DNA of 16,845 nt from Helicobacteraceae bacterium (GCA_027081565.1 JALWKG010000176.1:1-16845); one strand, 5' to 3'. Positions 5,782 through 14,431 are shown, counted from the stretch's first letter. Notes: generated by a model not told the origin, from the letters alone. Numbers and translations: made by a program.

Positions 5782-6729
5782 ATGATTAGAGACTACCATA
5801 AAGGGCACATCATAGATATTCAACATATTCTACAGCAGATACAAGAGGAGATCACCCCGCTTTTAGGTCAAGGAAAGGTAGCAGATTACATTCCTGCCCT
5901 TGCCAGTGCCAATCCTAAAGATTTTGCCATGAGTGTCACCTGTAATGATGGGACGTGTCATAGCATAGGAGTAAATAGACAAAAATTCTCTATACAGAGT
6001 ATCTCCAAGGTCTATGGATATACGTTAGCGCTCAGGCATTATCAAGCAGCACTCTACAAACGGGTCTGGCGTGAACCTTCCGGTGATCCTTTTAACTCCT
6101 TGGTACAGTTAGAGTATGAAGCAGGTATCCCTCGCAATCCTTTTATCAATGCTGGTGCTATAGTCGTCGCTGACAGTCTGGTCTCACACTATAAAGAGCA
6201 TACACTGCAAACCATTCTTGACTTTATCCAAAAAACTGCGGACAACCCGGAGATCCACATAGACAAGGTTGTCGCAGACTCTGAGATGGAGCACCGTTTC
6301 AGGAACATGGCCTCTGCCAGTTTGATGAAAAGTTTTGGTAACTTGGAAAATGACATTACAGAGGTCTTAGAGACCTATTTTGCCCAATGTTCAGTCACGA
6401 TGAACACAGATGAGCTCTCACGTTCTATGCTCTACCTTGCCAACGATGGTACCGACCCTATCACCCACAAAACATTGATTACAGCTGCACAGGCCAAACG
6501 TATCAATGCACTGATGTTGACCTGTGGCCATTATGATGCTTCGGGTGACTTTGCTTTTCGTGTGGGTCTACCGGGTAAAAGTGGTGTTGGTGGTGGCATT
6601 GTGGCTGTTGTGCCAGGGAAGATGAGTATTGCTGTTTTCTCTCCTGCACTCAATGAGCAGGGAAATTCTTTAGTGGGAACAAAGGCCTTGGAGCTTTTTA
6701 CTACAAAGACAGGACTCTCTATTTTTTAA
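5782..6729 (+). CDS. glsA: Glutaminase (serine-dependent, GlsA family)
   Basis: 315 aa from the ATG at 5782. A longer frame opens at 5698, but its extra 28 residues are hydrophobic, unlike the family, and overlap the divergent VF530 coding region, so the internal ATG is preferred. The enzyme hydrolyses L-glutamine to glutamate and ammonia in the cytoplasm. Diagnostic blocks are GQGKVADYIPALA (29-41), FSIQSISKVY (69-78) with the Ser73-x-x-Lys76 catalytic dyad of this beta-lactamase-like fold, DPFNSLVQLE, GIPRNPFINAGAIV, LMKSFGN and GLPGKSGVGGGIVAVVPGKM near the C-terminus. Length and motifs match E. coli GlsA2/YneH. Its 3' end overlaps the convergent ycaO gene by 11 bp. A weak AAGG about 15 bases upstream is the only ribosome-site candidate. 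Confidence 0.94.
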   Translation: MIRDYHKGHIIDIQHILQQIQEEITPLLGQGKVADYIPALASANPKDFAMSVTCNDGTCHSIGVNRQKFSIQSISKVYGYTLALRHYQAALYKRVWREPSGDPFNSLVQLEYEAGIPRNPFINAGAIVVADSLVSHYKEHTLQTILDFIQKTADNPEIHIDKVVADSEMEHRFRNMASASLMKSFGNLENDITEVLETYFAQCSVTMNTDELSRSMLYLANDGTDPITHKTLITAAQAKRINALMLTCGHYDASGDFAFRVGLPGKSGVGGGIVAVVPGKMSIAVFSPALNEQGNSLVGTKALELFTTKTGLSIF

Positions 6730-8467
6730 GCTGGGCTGCTTTGGCTTTTTGAAGTTTTTTATAACCTTCTAAGAGTGCAGTATGCTTTTCAAACCCTTCT
6801 AACGTCAGGCCGGGAAAGTGCAGACCTTGAAAATGCTTGTCACCCTGGATCAAGGCGATACACTCTGTCACAGTATCTTCACCATAAAGCAGTTCCAAAC
6901 TCTTTTTATACTGGCTAAAGACCTTCTCATCATCCATGACGATCTCAAGCAGTGCCGCCAAACAGTTATGGTGTTGACGTTCACTGGCACTGATGTCTGC
7001 CATATGAAGTGTCCAGTTGTTCCAGATGACCGCCTCTTCATACTCTTGAATAGCAAGATGCAACATCCCTTTTAAGGTACCCACCTGAAGAGTGGCCCAG
7101 CGAGTTCCTGCATCAGGAGCGACCCCTATGAACTCAGCGATCTTATGCACATCCAAGAGGTCATCTTCTTCAATATTTTCCAAAACACTTTCCCAACCCT
7201 CTGGCCCCATCTGGTCTAAAGAGAGTAGGTACGCTCGATAGTGTGCCCCTTCATTGTTGTTAGACCACTGCAGATCTTCTACCTCATAGATCTCTGACAT
7301 CCCCGGTACGATAATACGGCAAGCATAAACATCCAAGTGATCATAGTCCATGATATAGATCTCATGGCCCTGGTTCTCTATAAGTTCACAGAGGTATTCA
7401 AACTCACTTCCGGTACTTGAGTCATAGTCCCAGTCAACAAACTCATAGTCACTTTCACTCATAAAAAAGTCATAAGAGATCAAGCCGGTAGAATTAATGA
7501 AGTGTTCTACCAGGTTGTTGTTGTCCACTACCTCTGCACGAATAAATGAAGGTACTGTAAAGTCATCGTTTTGGTTAATGGAACGTCCCTGAAGAAGCTC
7601 TGTTACAGTACGTTCCAAGGCCACTTCAAATGAAGGGTGTGCACCAAATGAGGCTAAGACTGTTCCCTCTTTTGGGTTCATCAAGGTCACACAGATGACA
7701 GGAAAGACACCGCCTAGCGAAGCATCACACAGACGCAAGTTATAGCCATGCTCTTTTAACTTCTCGATAGAGGTCTCTATGTGAGGATAACGTGCGATCA
7801 CTTCTACAGGTATCTCAGGAAGTGTGATCATCTCGGAGATGATCTTGTTTTTAGCATAACGCTCACAGATCTCAGAGAGTGCCTGTACCCTTGCCTCATT
7901 TTCTGTGTTACCGGCAGCCATACCATTACTCACATAGAGATTAGCGATGATGTTGACAGGAAAGTACGTTGTCTCTCCATCACTTTGACAAACAAAAGGG
8001 AGTGCACAAACACCACGCTCCCCTGCCCCCGAATTAAAGTCAAAGATATTTTCAGGCTCCAAGTCCTCATCCGGGTCATAAAAGGGCCAAAGTTCTTCAT
8101 TTAAAAGACCTTCCGGCATATCACCTTCTTCGTCTTCAAACCACTTTTCACTAGGATAATGAACAAAATCACCACTGCTGATCTCTTCGCCCAAGTAGTA
8201 ATCTGCAAAAAAGTAGTTACAGCTTAAACGTTCAAAGTACTCACCCAAAGCACTTGCTAGACAGGATTTTTTAGTGGTTCCCTTGCCATTGGTGAACATC
8301 AGACCGCAACTTTCATCACGCACATGCAAAGAATGGACGTAAGGAACAGGATTAAGCCAAGAAGCTTCTTCCACATGGATGTCCCACCGTTTTAACTTTT
8401 CATGCATGGTAGCAATAGTAGTCTCTAGATCAAGGTCTTTGCCTTTGATGTATGTTTTTTCTGGCAT
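6719..8467 (-). CDS. ycaO: YcaO (ribosomal protein S12 methylthiolation-associated)
   Basis: 582 aa, colinear with E. coli YcaO (586 aa), including an N-terminus with EEASWLNPVPYV and the ATP-grasp-like YcaO core. ATP/Mg-binding glutamates are visible in SALGEYFER (Glu76, Glu79) and ALSEICERYAKN (Glu199, Glu202). NGKGTTKK, NLYVSNGMAAGNTENEARVQ, SFGAHPSFEVALERTVTELLQGR and YACRIIVPGMSEIYEVEDL are also typical. The C-terminal 160 residues form the helical TPR-like tail of this subgroup instead of the Pro-rich end of azoline-forming YcaOs. Known role: in E. coli it enhances RimO-dependent beta-methylthiolation of ribosomal protein S12. No precursor peptide, dehydrogenase or TfuA partner is nearby, so a peptide natural-product role is unlikely. 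AAGGAAA lies before the ATG. It lies 74 bp after ppaC. Confidence 0.93.
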   Translation of the reverse strand: MPEKTYIKGKDLDLETTIATMHEKLKRWDIHVEEASWLNPVPYVHSLHVRDESCGLMFTNGKGTTKKSCLASALGEYFERLSCNYFFADYYLGEEISSGDFVHYPSEKWFEDEEGDMPEGLLNEELWPFYDPDEDLEPENIFDFNSGAGERGVCALPFVCQSDGETTYFPVNIIANLYVSNGMAAGNTENEARVQALSEICERYAKNKIISEMITLPEIPVEVIARYPHIETSIEKLKEHGYNLRLCDASLGGVFPVICVTLMNPKEGTVLASFGAHPSFEVALERTVTELLQGRSINQNDDFTVPSFIRAEVVDNNNLVEHFINSTGLISYDFFMSESDYEFVDWDYDSSTGSEFEYLCELIENQGHEIYIMDYDHLDVYACRIIVPGMSEIYEVEDLQWSNNNEGAHYRAYLLSLDQMGPEGWESVLENIEEDDLLDVHKIAEFIGVAPDAGTRWATLQVGTLKGMLHLAIQEYEEAVIWNNWTLHMADISASERQHHNCLAALLEIVMDDEKVFSQYKKSLELLYGEDTVTECIALIQGDKHFQGLHFPGLTLEGFEKHTALLEGYKKLQKAKAAQLKK

Positions 8468-8541
8468 GGGGTTTCCTTGAGTAGTTGAAGATACGCACTC
8501 ACACCTGAACAGATATGAGGCGATATGAAATAGATGTAGAT

Positions 8542-9459
8542 TTAAAACTGTGGTTGGATAAACGGAATGATCTGCTTTTTACGGCTGAGTACACCCTCAA
8601 GCCATGCTTCATTGTTTTCTAGCTTGATGTTAAGACCCGTCTCGATCTTCGATGGTTCATCACTCACTACTAAGATCTGAGAGCCCTCTTTCATGATGTC
8701 TGTCAAAAGAACGATCATAGTGTGAAGACCTTCCTCTTCTTTCATCTTTTTCATGTCTTCAAAGATCTCCTCTTTTCTAGCGTCGAGTGCTGAGATGTCG
8801 ATCATCTCTAACTGGTTGACACCTACTTTAGAGCCGTTCATATCAAATGGCTTATAGTCACGGGTGTTAAGGTCTCTTGCACTGGCACCTTCAGTTGCTG
8901 ATTTGACGATGAACATCTCCATCGCTAAGGCTTTATAGTCTTCAACACCAGCGATCTTAGCAAGCTCTTTAACTGCCTTAGTATCTACCTTGGTACAGGT
9001 TGGTGACTTGAAGATGACCGTATCACTAAGGATTGCCAACATCATCATCCCTGCTATATCTTTAGGGATCTCAACACCATAAGAGTTAAACATCTCATAA
9101 ACTACTGTGTTTGAACAGCCTATAGGTCTGATCCAGCACTCTAGTGGCGTATCTGTAGTTATATCACCTAATTTATGGTGATCGACGATACCAAGGAGTG
9201 TTGCTTCTTTCATGTCTGCAGGTGCCTGCGCATAGTCAGAAAAGTCAATAATATAGACTTTTTCACCTGCTACAGAGGTCTTCAGTTCTGGAGAAGTACC
9301 GCCAAAAGTCTTTAAAATAAACTCTGTCTCTGCAGAGATCTCACCTTGGCGAGTAGATATACAATCCTCACCAAGTTGGTTTTTCAAATACGAAAGAGAG
9401 ATCGCACCTACAATAGAATCAGAGTCGGGGCTAGTGTGTCCAAAAATATAAGTTGCCAT
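8542..9459 (-). CDS. ppaC: Manganese-dependent inorganic pyrophosphatase (family II)
   Basis: 305 aa, full family length. It hydrolyses pyrophosphate to phosphate in the cytoplasm using Mn2+. Motifs of the DHH family are all visible: GHTSPDSDS (7-15, metal His8, Asp12, Asp14), IDFSDYAQ (Asp72), VDHHKLGD (92-99, the DHH signature), SDT at 145-147, and the C-terminal substrate-binding SRKKQ (292-296). There are no CBS/DRTGG regulatory inserts, so this is the simple constitutive form. The ribosome site AAGGT precedes the ATG, with a TATAAT at 9487-9492 upstream. It is followed by ycaO on the same strand and is divergent from the diguanylate cyclase gene. Very secure. Confidence 0.96.
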   Translation of the reverse strand: MATYIFGHTSPDSDSIVGAISLSYLKNQLGEDCISTRQGEISAETEFILKTFGGTSPELKTSVAGEKVYIIDFSDYAQAPADMKEATLLGIVDHHKLGDITTDTPLECWIRPIGCSNTVVYEMFNSYGVEIPKDIAGMMMLAILSDTVIFKSPTCTKVDTKAVKELAKIAGVEDYKALAMEMFIVKSATEGASARDLNTRDYKPFDMNGSKVGVNQLEMIDISALDARKEEIFEDMKKMKEEEGLHTMIVLLTDIMKEGSQILVVSDEPSKIETGLNIKLENNEAWLEGVLSRKKQIIPFIQPQF

Positions 9460-9486
9460 AGTTATTACCTTAGTTTTATTATGCGA

Positions 9487-9492
9487 ATTATA
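9487..9492 (-). promoter_or_regulatory. -10 box of ppaC
   Basis: TATAAT on the minus strand, 28 bases before the ppaC start and followed by the ribosome site AAGGT. An AGATT/AATCT inverted repeat (9496-9511) lies just upstream of the box. Confidence 0.55.
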
Positions 9493-9556
9493 CTAGATTT
9501 TGTCTAATCTTGAAATAGAATTTATTTTTACATAATACTTCTTCATTTTTTTACGA

Positions 9557-9562
9557 TATCAT
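9557..9562 (+). promoter_or_regulatory. Possible -10 box of the diguanylate cyclase gene
   Basis: TATCAT preceded by a T-rich stretch, 26 bases before the start codon at 9589. AGG at 9579-9581 is the only Shine-Dalgarno candidate. The promoter shares the short divergent region with ppaC. Confidence 0.35.
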
Positions 9563-9588
9563 CTATTACTCAGGACACAGGTTAGAAT

Positions 9589-10695
9589 ATGAAAGATAAA
9601 CTTTTAAACGACATCGCTCTTACACCAGTTATTGACTTTAACGATACACAAACACAAAAGTCGTATGAACGTTGGATGCGTAAGTCTAAACTTTTACAGG
9701 TACGTTCCATATCTGCATTGACTGCTGTTTTATATATTGTTGCTGCTACTACAGACCATCTTATAGCACCACCTGAGATCTTAAGCCAACTCACCCTTTT
9801 TCATCTCTATATTTTACCGCCATTTCTTCTTCTAATTTTTTTACTAAGCTTTAAAAAACAGTTTACATTTCTGACACAACTGTTGTTGATGACAGCACCT
9901 GTTGTTGCCACGGTCGGGAATCTTTTGGTCACAACCCATTTGGAACATCCTGCCATGCGCCTGACGGAGATATACCTTATCATTTTTTGGGTTTTCACGG
10001 TTTCGGGATTACGACTTTGGCCTGCAACTATAAGTGCTAGCCTTATAGTCATTACTACCTGTTCTATATTTATTTCATATTTTGACCTGCCACTCGAAGA
10101 CTTTGTTATGCACTGTTTTTGGCTGCTTTCCTCTTTCTCTTTTGGTTTTTTAGCTGCTTTTCTTTTGGAACACTCTTATAAGACCATTTTTGTCCATCAA
10201 GAGCATCTAAAGCTTTTAGCAGACACAGACAAACTAACGGGACTTTATAACCGCAGTAAACTTGATATTTTACTCAAAAAAGAGCTGAAACGTTCTCAGC
10301 GTTATGAGAGCCCTTTTGGTCTAATACTCATAGACTTTGACTACTTTAAAGATATTAATGATACCTATGGTCATCAGGTAGGAGATGAAGTACTGATCGA
10401 GATTGCCACCTTGCTTCGCGAACATCTACGTGTTAATGATATAGCAGTAAGGTGGGGTGGAGAAGAGTTTATTATTCTCTATCTCGATATAGACCAAAAA
10501 GCCTTACTTAAACTTTCAGATGAACTGCGCAAGAAGATAGCAAACCATAAATTCAAAAATGTCAGCCCACAAACTGCCACCATAGGTGTTACCCTCTTCC
10601 ATAAAAATGACACCATCAACACAATCATACAAAGAGCTGACCAAGCGCTCTACCAAGCTAAAGAGCAGGGACGTAATAGCATTGTTTTGAACTAA
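9589..10695 (+). CDS. Six-TM diguanylate cyclase (GGDEF)
   Basis: 368 aa. The N-terminal half is a membrane sensor with about six hydrophobic spans (near 40-57, 68-87, 95-115, 126-144, 148-165 and 173-194) and very short loops, resembling a MASE-type module rather than a periplasmic sensor. A short linker leads into a complete GGDEF domain: DKLTGLYNRSKLD (214-226), LILIDFDYFKDINDTYGHQVGDEVL (metal Asp249, substrate Asn257 and Asp266), and the active site GGEEF (290-294). RVND (281-284) lies exactly five residues before GGEEF and is an intact RxxD product-inhibition site. Predicted to make c-di-GMP from two GTP in response to an unknown membrane or intramembrane signal. No EAL or phosphoacceptor domain is present. 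Confidence 0.93.
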   Translation: MKDKLLNDIALTPVIDFNDTQTQKSYERWMRKSKLLQVRSISALTAVLYIVAATTDHLIAPPEILSQLTLFHLYILPPFLLLIFLLSFKKQFTFLTQLLLMTAPVVATVGNLLVTTHLEHPAMRLTEIYLIIFWVFTVSGLRLWPATISASLIVITTCSIFISYFDLPLEDFVMHCFWLLSSFSFGFLAAFLLEHSYKTIFVHQEHLKLLADTDKLTGLYNRSKLDILLKKELKRSQRYESPFGLILIDFDYFKDINDTYGHQVGDEVLIEIATLLREHLRVNDIAVRWGGEEFIILYLDIDQKALLKLSDELRKKIANHKFKNVSPQTATIGVTLFHKNDTINTIIQRADQALYQAKEQGRNSIVLN

Positions 10696-10705
10696 TCCCT
10701 ACTAT

Positions 10706-12013
10706 TTAGAAAGTCCATGTTGATCTTCTTTTTGTAGAGAACTTCTTGCGATACAACTGACCATATACCAGTTCAAAAAGAAGTGACAAGAACATAAATG
10801 AGACAAAGATATACACGGCATTTGGATTAGAGCTGTAGGTATGTACCATCAATGTCACCAGAGCAGAGAGAGAACTGACAAAAGCCAATATAAACATCCA
10901 GATCTTTCCACCTATCTGCTTTTGTAAACGAACAGCACTTAGGTTGGTCACAGAGAAGATAAGCAAAAAGCTTGCACTACCGATAATAGCGATCTCGGTC
11001 AGATCGATAAGGTTGGCCATCAAAAGACTAAATACAATGGTACTGACAACACCATAAACAGGATTGATCGCATCTTTTTTGTCCAAGAGTGGCAGTTCAC
11101 CTTCGATACCTAGAGAAAAGGAAAGACGTGAATTTCCATAGATCGTGGCATTAATCGCAGAGAAGGTAGCAAGAAGCGCAGCAACGGCCACAAGGGTAAA
11201 ACCAGCACTACCAAGAGCAGGCTTAACCGCCACAGCCAAAGCATAATCCTTAGCCTTCATCAAAGTAGCCTCATCAACCGTCCCTATGGTAATGATGGCA
11301 ATCAAAACATATAGTAATATCACGATGATGACCGAACCAAAAAAAGCACGTGGCAGATTTTTTTCAGGATTTTTAATATCTTCTGCAGCATTGGCGATAA
11401 GCTCAAAGCCTTCATAAGCGACAAAGATCACCATACCTGCTGTCACTATAGCCAAAGGGGCTTCCCAATGGGTAGGTGAAAGACGTTCAAACTCCACATA
11501 TGGCATCCCAACTATAATAACAAATACCAAGATCAGCAGTTTGACCACCACTAATAAGGTCTCAGACTTGGAGACGACAGAAGCATTTACAAGGTTGATC
11601 ACACCAGGTATCAGTATGGCCGTACTAATAAGTGTATGTTTTAACAGTTCGGTATGATTATCAGGAAAAAAAGTACCTGCATAAGAGCCAAATGCCACTG
11701 CATAAAGCGAGATAGTCACCAAATAACTGAGCCACAACATCACATTCATACTTCCTGCAAAAAGATCATGGTCAAAAGCGTTGTCTATAAAGGTAATAGT
11801 TCCTCCACGACTCTGAAAATGAACTGAGAGTTTAGCGTAGGAGTAAGCTGTTAAAAACGCTACGATCCCAGCGATAGCAAAAGCCATAGCTGTAGCACCA
11901 TGGGCAATAGAAGCAGCCTCACCTAAAACAGCAAAGATACCACCACCGACCATACCACCAATACCGATAGCAATAGCTCCAAGCAGACCTATTTTACGTT
12001 CTCTTTTTTCCAT
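10706..12013 (-). CDS. APC-superfamily amino-acid permease
   Basis: 435 aa with about twelve hydrophobic segments. TM1 carries the Gly-rich unwound motif GGMVGGGIFAVLG (19-31) that binds the substrate amino and carboxyl groups in the LeuT-fold APC family. TM6 is represented by VAYEGFELIANAAEDIKNPEKNLPRAF, another hallmark of APC transporters. The short N-terminus and basic C-terminus are cytoplasmic. Substrate specificity cannot be read out. It lies 59 bp downstream of the ABC-F gene, probably in the same transcript; AGAAGAG precedes the ATG. The stop is only 10 bp from that of the convergent diguanylate cyclase gene, with no visible terminator between. Confidence 0.9.
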   Translation of the reverse strand: MEKRERKIGLLGAIAIGIGGMVGGGIFAVLGEAASIAHGATAMAFAIAGIVAFLTAYSYAKLSVHFQSRGGTITFIDNAFDHDLFAGSMNVMLWLSYLVTISLYAVAFGSYAGTFFPDNHTELLKHTLISTAILIPGVINLVNASVVSKSETLLVVVKLLILVFVIIVGMPYVEFERLSPTHWEAPLAIVTAGMVIFVAYEGFELIANAAEDIKNPEKNLPRAFFGSVIIVILLYVLIAIITIGTVDEATLMKAKDYALAVAVKPALGSAGFTLVAVAALLATFSAINATIYGNSRLSFSLGIEGELPLLDKKDAINPVYGVVSTIVFSLLMANLIDLTEIAIIGSASFLLIFSVTNLSAVRLQKQIGGKIWMFILAFVSSLSALVTLMVHTYSSNPNAVYIFVSFMFLSLLFELVYGQLYRKKFSTKRRSTWTF

Positions 12014-12072
12014 ATTCTCTTCTCTTATTGAAACTTTATTTGAATTATTACCACTTTTATATGTGAGACCTA

Positions 12073-13566
12073 TTACAAGACCTCTTGCACACTGTAACGC
12101 GCTTTTTCACTTTTCTCAAACATCCACTGCTTTGTACTGATGTTCTCTAAAAAAGTCTTGTCATGGGTTATAAAGACCAAAGCACCTTTGTAAGCTTGTA
12201 AAGAAGCTTCCAGAGAGACAATAGAGTCCAAGTCCATATGGTTAGTTGGTTCATCCAAAATAATGAGTGAAGGGTGTTGCAGGAGTCCTCGAGCGATTAA
12301 GAGCTTTCTAACCTCTCCAGGGCTTGGAACACTGCTTTGCAGCAGTGCTTTTGCGTCAGAGCCTAAGCGCTGAACAAGAGTAAAGAGTTCACCTTTCTCT
12401 TCACTGTTTAAGTCACCAACATCTTCAAAAAGTTTTTCCGCTTCACTGTCGGTGATCTCTTGTGGGATGTAAAGGTACTCATGTTGAAAGTCTACCTTCT
12501 CCACAAAATAGTTTATAAAACTGCTTTTACCCACACCATTTTCTCCACTGATACCGACTTTGTCACCAACATCTATGGAGAGTCGTGGAAAACAGAGTTC
12601 TGTACTCTCAAAAAGAGTGATGCAGGACTTTTCGACTGAGAGTGGAAAGTGATGTTTAGAGACCTCTCCCTCAAAACTGATACCCGTTGCATACTCTTTT
12701 GCAACCGTACCCATCTTTTCACTTAACTGACGTTGCTTGGTCATAGAACTCTGTAGAATCTGCCCATCTTTTTTGTCTTTGCCCGTGAAAATAGCGCCGT
12801 TGATCTTCTCTTTCTCGGCACTGTCAAACCTGCCAACATTTTTTTTAGAAAATCGCTGTTTGGCGAGAGAGACTTTCTCTCTTTCAAGCTGAACACGCTT
12901 GCCTAACTTTTTAAGCTCATGTTCTTGTTCACTGCGTACTTTTTTCTTATGAGAAAGGGTCTGTCCATATGCTTCTTGTGCCAAAGAGAACTTCGATCTG
13001 TATTTTAAGACTTCACCTGCTTTGATCATGATCGTCTGTTGTGAGAGTTCATCGAGCAGTGTTCTGTCGTGACTCACTAAAATACCAATACCCTTATAAC
13101 TTTTAAGCGCTTCGATGACGATAGCCTGTGATTTTTGGTCAAGGTGGTTGGTAGGTTCATCGACCATCAACACATCACTCTCAGCCGAAAGGGCCACTGC
13201 GAGTTGCAAGCGTTTACGTTCACCATGGCTCAAAACATCCCAAGCACCCAACCACGCATCATCCACTCTTAAAAGGTCTCTGAGTTTAAAAGCCTCTTTA
13301 GTATAAGTCGACATAAATTCTTCTAGCTCTTCAGGAGCAAACTCCGTACTCTGAGCACAATAGACCACCAGATCATTACCATTGATCATCCCTTTTTCAC
13401 TGTTAAGCTCTTTTGAGATCAGTTTTAAAAGCGTACTTTTACCCGAGCCATTAACCCCAGTAACAACACTCCACCCCTCTTCAATATCTAAATTAAGAGC
13501 ATTAAAAATAGGTGTTTCAGAACTGGGGTATCGGTACGTTAGGTTTCTAATGGTTAAGGTCTTCAT
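12073..13566 (-). CDS. ABC-F family ATPase
   Basis: 497 aa, two ABC ATPase domains and no TM segment, as in ABC-F proteins that act on the ribosome. Domain 1: Walker A GVNGSGKST (37-45), signature LSHGERKRL (112-120), Walker B/catalytic VLMVDEPTNHLD (132-143, Glu137). A highly charged linker of about 100 residues (195-295), rich in Lys/Glu/Gln, corresponds to the P-site tRNA interaction motif. Domain 2: GENGVGKSS (341-349), a degenerate signature PSPGEVRKL (414-422), and LIILDEPTNHMD (434-445, Glu439). The known family includes translation factors (EttA, Uup) and antibiotic-resistance ribosome-protection proteins. Subfamily is not certain, and a resistance role cannot be claimed. AGGA five bases before the ATG supports the start. 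Confidence 0.9.
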   Translation of the reverse strand: MKTLTIRNLTYRYPSSETPIFNALNLDIEEGWSVVTGVNGSGKSTLLKLISKELNSEKGMINGNDLVVYCAQSTEFAPEELEEFMSTYTKEAFKLRDLLRVDDAWLGAWDVLSHGERKRLQLAVALSAESDVLMVDEPTNHLDQKSQAIVIEALKSYKGIGILVSHDRTLLDELSQQTIMIKAGEVLKYRSKFSLAQEAYGQTLSHKKKVRSEQEHELKKLGKRVQLEREKVSLAKQRFSKKNVGRFDSAEKEKINGAIFTGKDKKDGQILQSSMTKQRQLSEKMGTVAKEYATGISFEGEVSKHHFPLSVEKSCITLFESTELCFPRLSIDVGDKVGISGENGVGKSSFINYFVEKVDFQHEYLYIPQEITDSEAEKLFEDVGDLNSEEKGELFTLVQRLGSDAKALLQSSVPSPGEVRKLLIARGLLQHPSLIILDEPTNHMDLDSIVSLEASLQAYKGALVFITHDKTFLENISTKQWMFEKSEKARYSVQEVL

Positions 13567-13641
13567 GATTTCCTGTTTCTGGGGTATCTAAAACGTATTA
13601 TTCAAGAATATTTTATTATCGCTGAGATTCTACATTATCAC

Positions 13642-13733
13642 GTTATCCCTGCGAAGGCAGGGATCCAACAGTTTACGCTTCTCACATATTTCTGTCTTTC
13701 ATACTCGTGGACTCCTGCCTCCACAGGAATGAC
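13642..13733. repeat. Paired inverted repeat (REP/dRS3-like or small MITE)
   Basis: Two 26-bp arms, 13642-13667 and 13708-13733, are inverted copies of each other with 20 of 26 positions matching, separated by 40 bp. Each arm is itself an imperfect hairpin (TCCCTGC/GCAGGGA in the left arm; CCTGT/CAGG-like in the right). The motif style (GTCATTCC...GGAATCCA) is that of short interspersed repeats seen in many proteobacterial genomes. It fills most of the gap between the ABC-F gene and the unknown 217-aa gene. Both flanking genes read minus, so the element follows the 217-aa gene and precedes ABC-F, and could act as a transcription attenuator. Confidence 0.75.
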
Positions 13734-13747
13734 AGACTACACTACTT

Positions 13748-14401
13748 TTAAACTGTTATTGGTCTAAAATCTTCTCTAATAATGTTTTCAAAAGCGATCA
13801 TCTCATCTTTATTAAAGTGGCCATCGTCAAACAGTTTTTGAAAGTACTCATCCATAGACTTTTGAAACTGATGATTACTGATAATCTGGTTGAACTCATC
13901 AATATAAGGTTTAAACTTCTCATAACTGTGTTGCTGAAAGCGTCTCTTAAATTCGTTTGCTAAGTCAGTGTTGGCTTCTGCTGAAAGCAGTGGGTCTAAG
14001 ATACTTGGAATGTAGACGATGTTCCATGGGGCACAGAAGGCCAGGATGTTTCTGCTGCGGCCAAATATCGAGGTCAACTGATAGTTTTTAAGGTCTTTCG
14101 CTTTTTTGTAACCGGTAAGTTTTTCTATGATCTTAGCAGGGTTTTGTGTGTTGGAAGGATCTTTCTTTACCTGCTTGTTTTCAAAGAGCTTACTGTAAAA
14201 GTCAGATGCCATGTGCATCCCTGTACTGCTTTTGAAGCCACGAATAAACACTGTTTTGTTGTTTGAAATGTTCTTTTTAAGGCCTTGCCACTCTGCTTCC
14301 ACTTTAGCATCTGGGATGTAAATGGTCTTTTCAAGACCAAATCTAAAAAAGTCCTCTTTGGAGATGTAATCTGAAAGTAGTAGTTCATATGAGTCTATCA
14401 T
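13748..14401 (-). CDS. Hypothetical protein, no family recognised
   Basis: 217 aa, well-supported start: AGGA seven bases before the ATG and a possible TATACT -10 at 14432-14437. No signal peptide or TM segment, so probably cytoplasmic. The N-terminal half contains YELLLSDYISKEDFFRFGLEK (5-25) and a strand TVFIRGFKSSTGMHMASDFY (50-69). The centre has FGRSRNILAFCAPWNIVYIPSILDPLL (113-139), and the C-terminal third is helical and charged, with many Phe/Gln (about 145-217), ending in IIREDFRPITV. No catalytic motif, nucleotide-binding loop or HTH is evident. The codon use looks like its neighbours. It sits alone between TruA and a repeat. I do not recognise it and assign no function. Confidence 0.7.
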   Translation of the reverse strand: MIDSYELLLSDYISKEDFFRFGLEKTIYIPDAKVEAEWQGLKKNISNNKTVFIRGFKSSTGMHMASDFYSKLFENKQVKKDPSNTQNPAKIIEKLTGYKKAKDLKNYQLTSIFGRSRNILAFCAPWNIVYIPSILDPLLSAEANTDLANEFKRRFQQHSYEKFKPYIDEFNQIISNHQFQKSMDEYFQKLFDDGHFNKDEMIAFENIIREDFRPITV

Positions 14402-14431
14402 TATTTATCCTGAGGTCATTAATATAGTGGA

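Noticed and set aside
6719..8467. YcaO as part of a thiazole/oxazole-modified peptide cluster
   Set aside because: The protein is the E. coli-type YcaO over its full length with the helical C-terminal tail, and no precursor peptide, dehydrogenase, TfuA or export gene is nearby.
13642..13733. CRISPR repeat or tRNA-like structure
   Set aside because: Only two inverted, not direct, imperfect copies; no spacer array and no cloverleaf.
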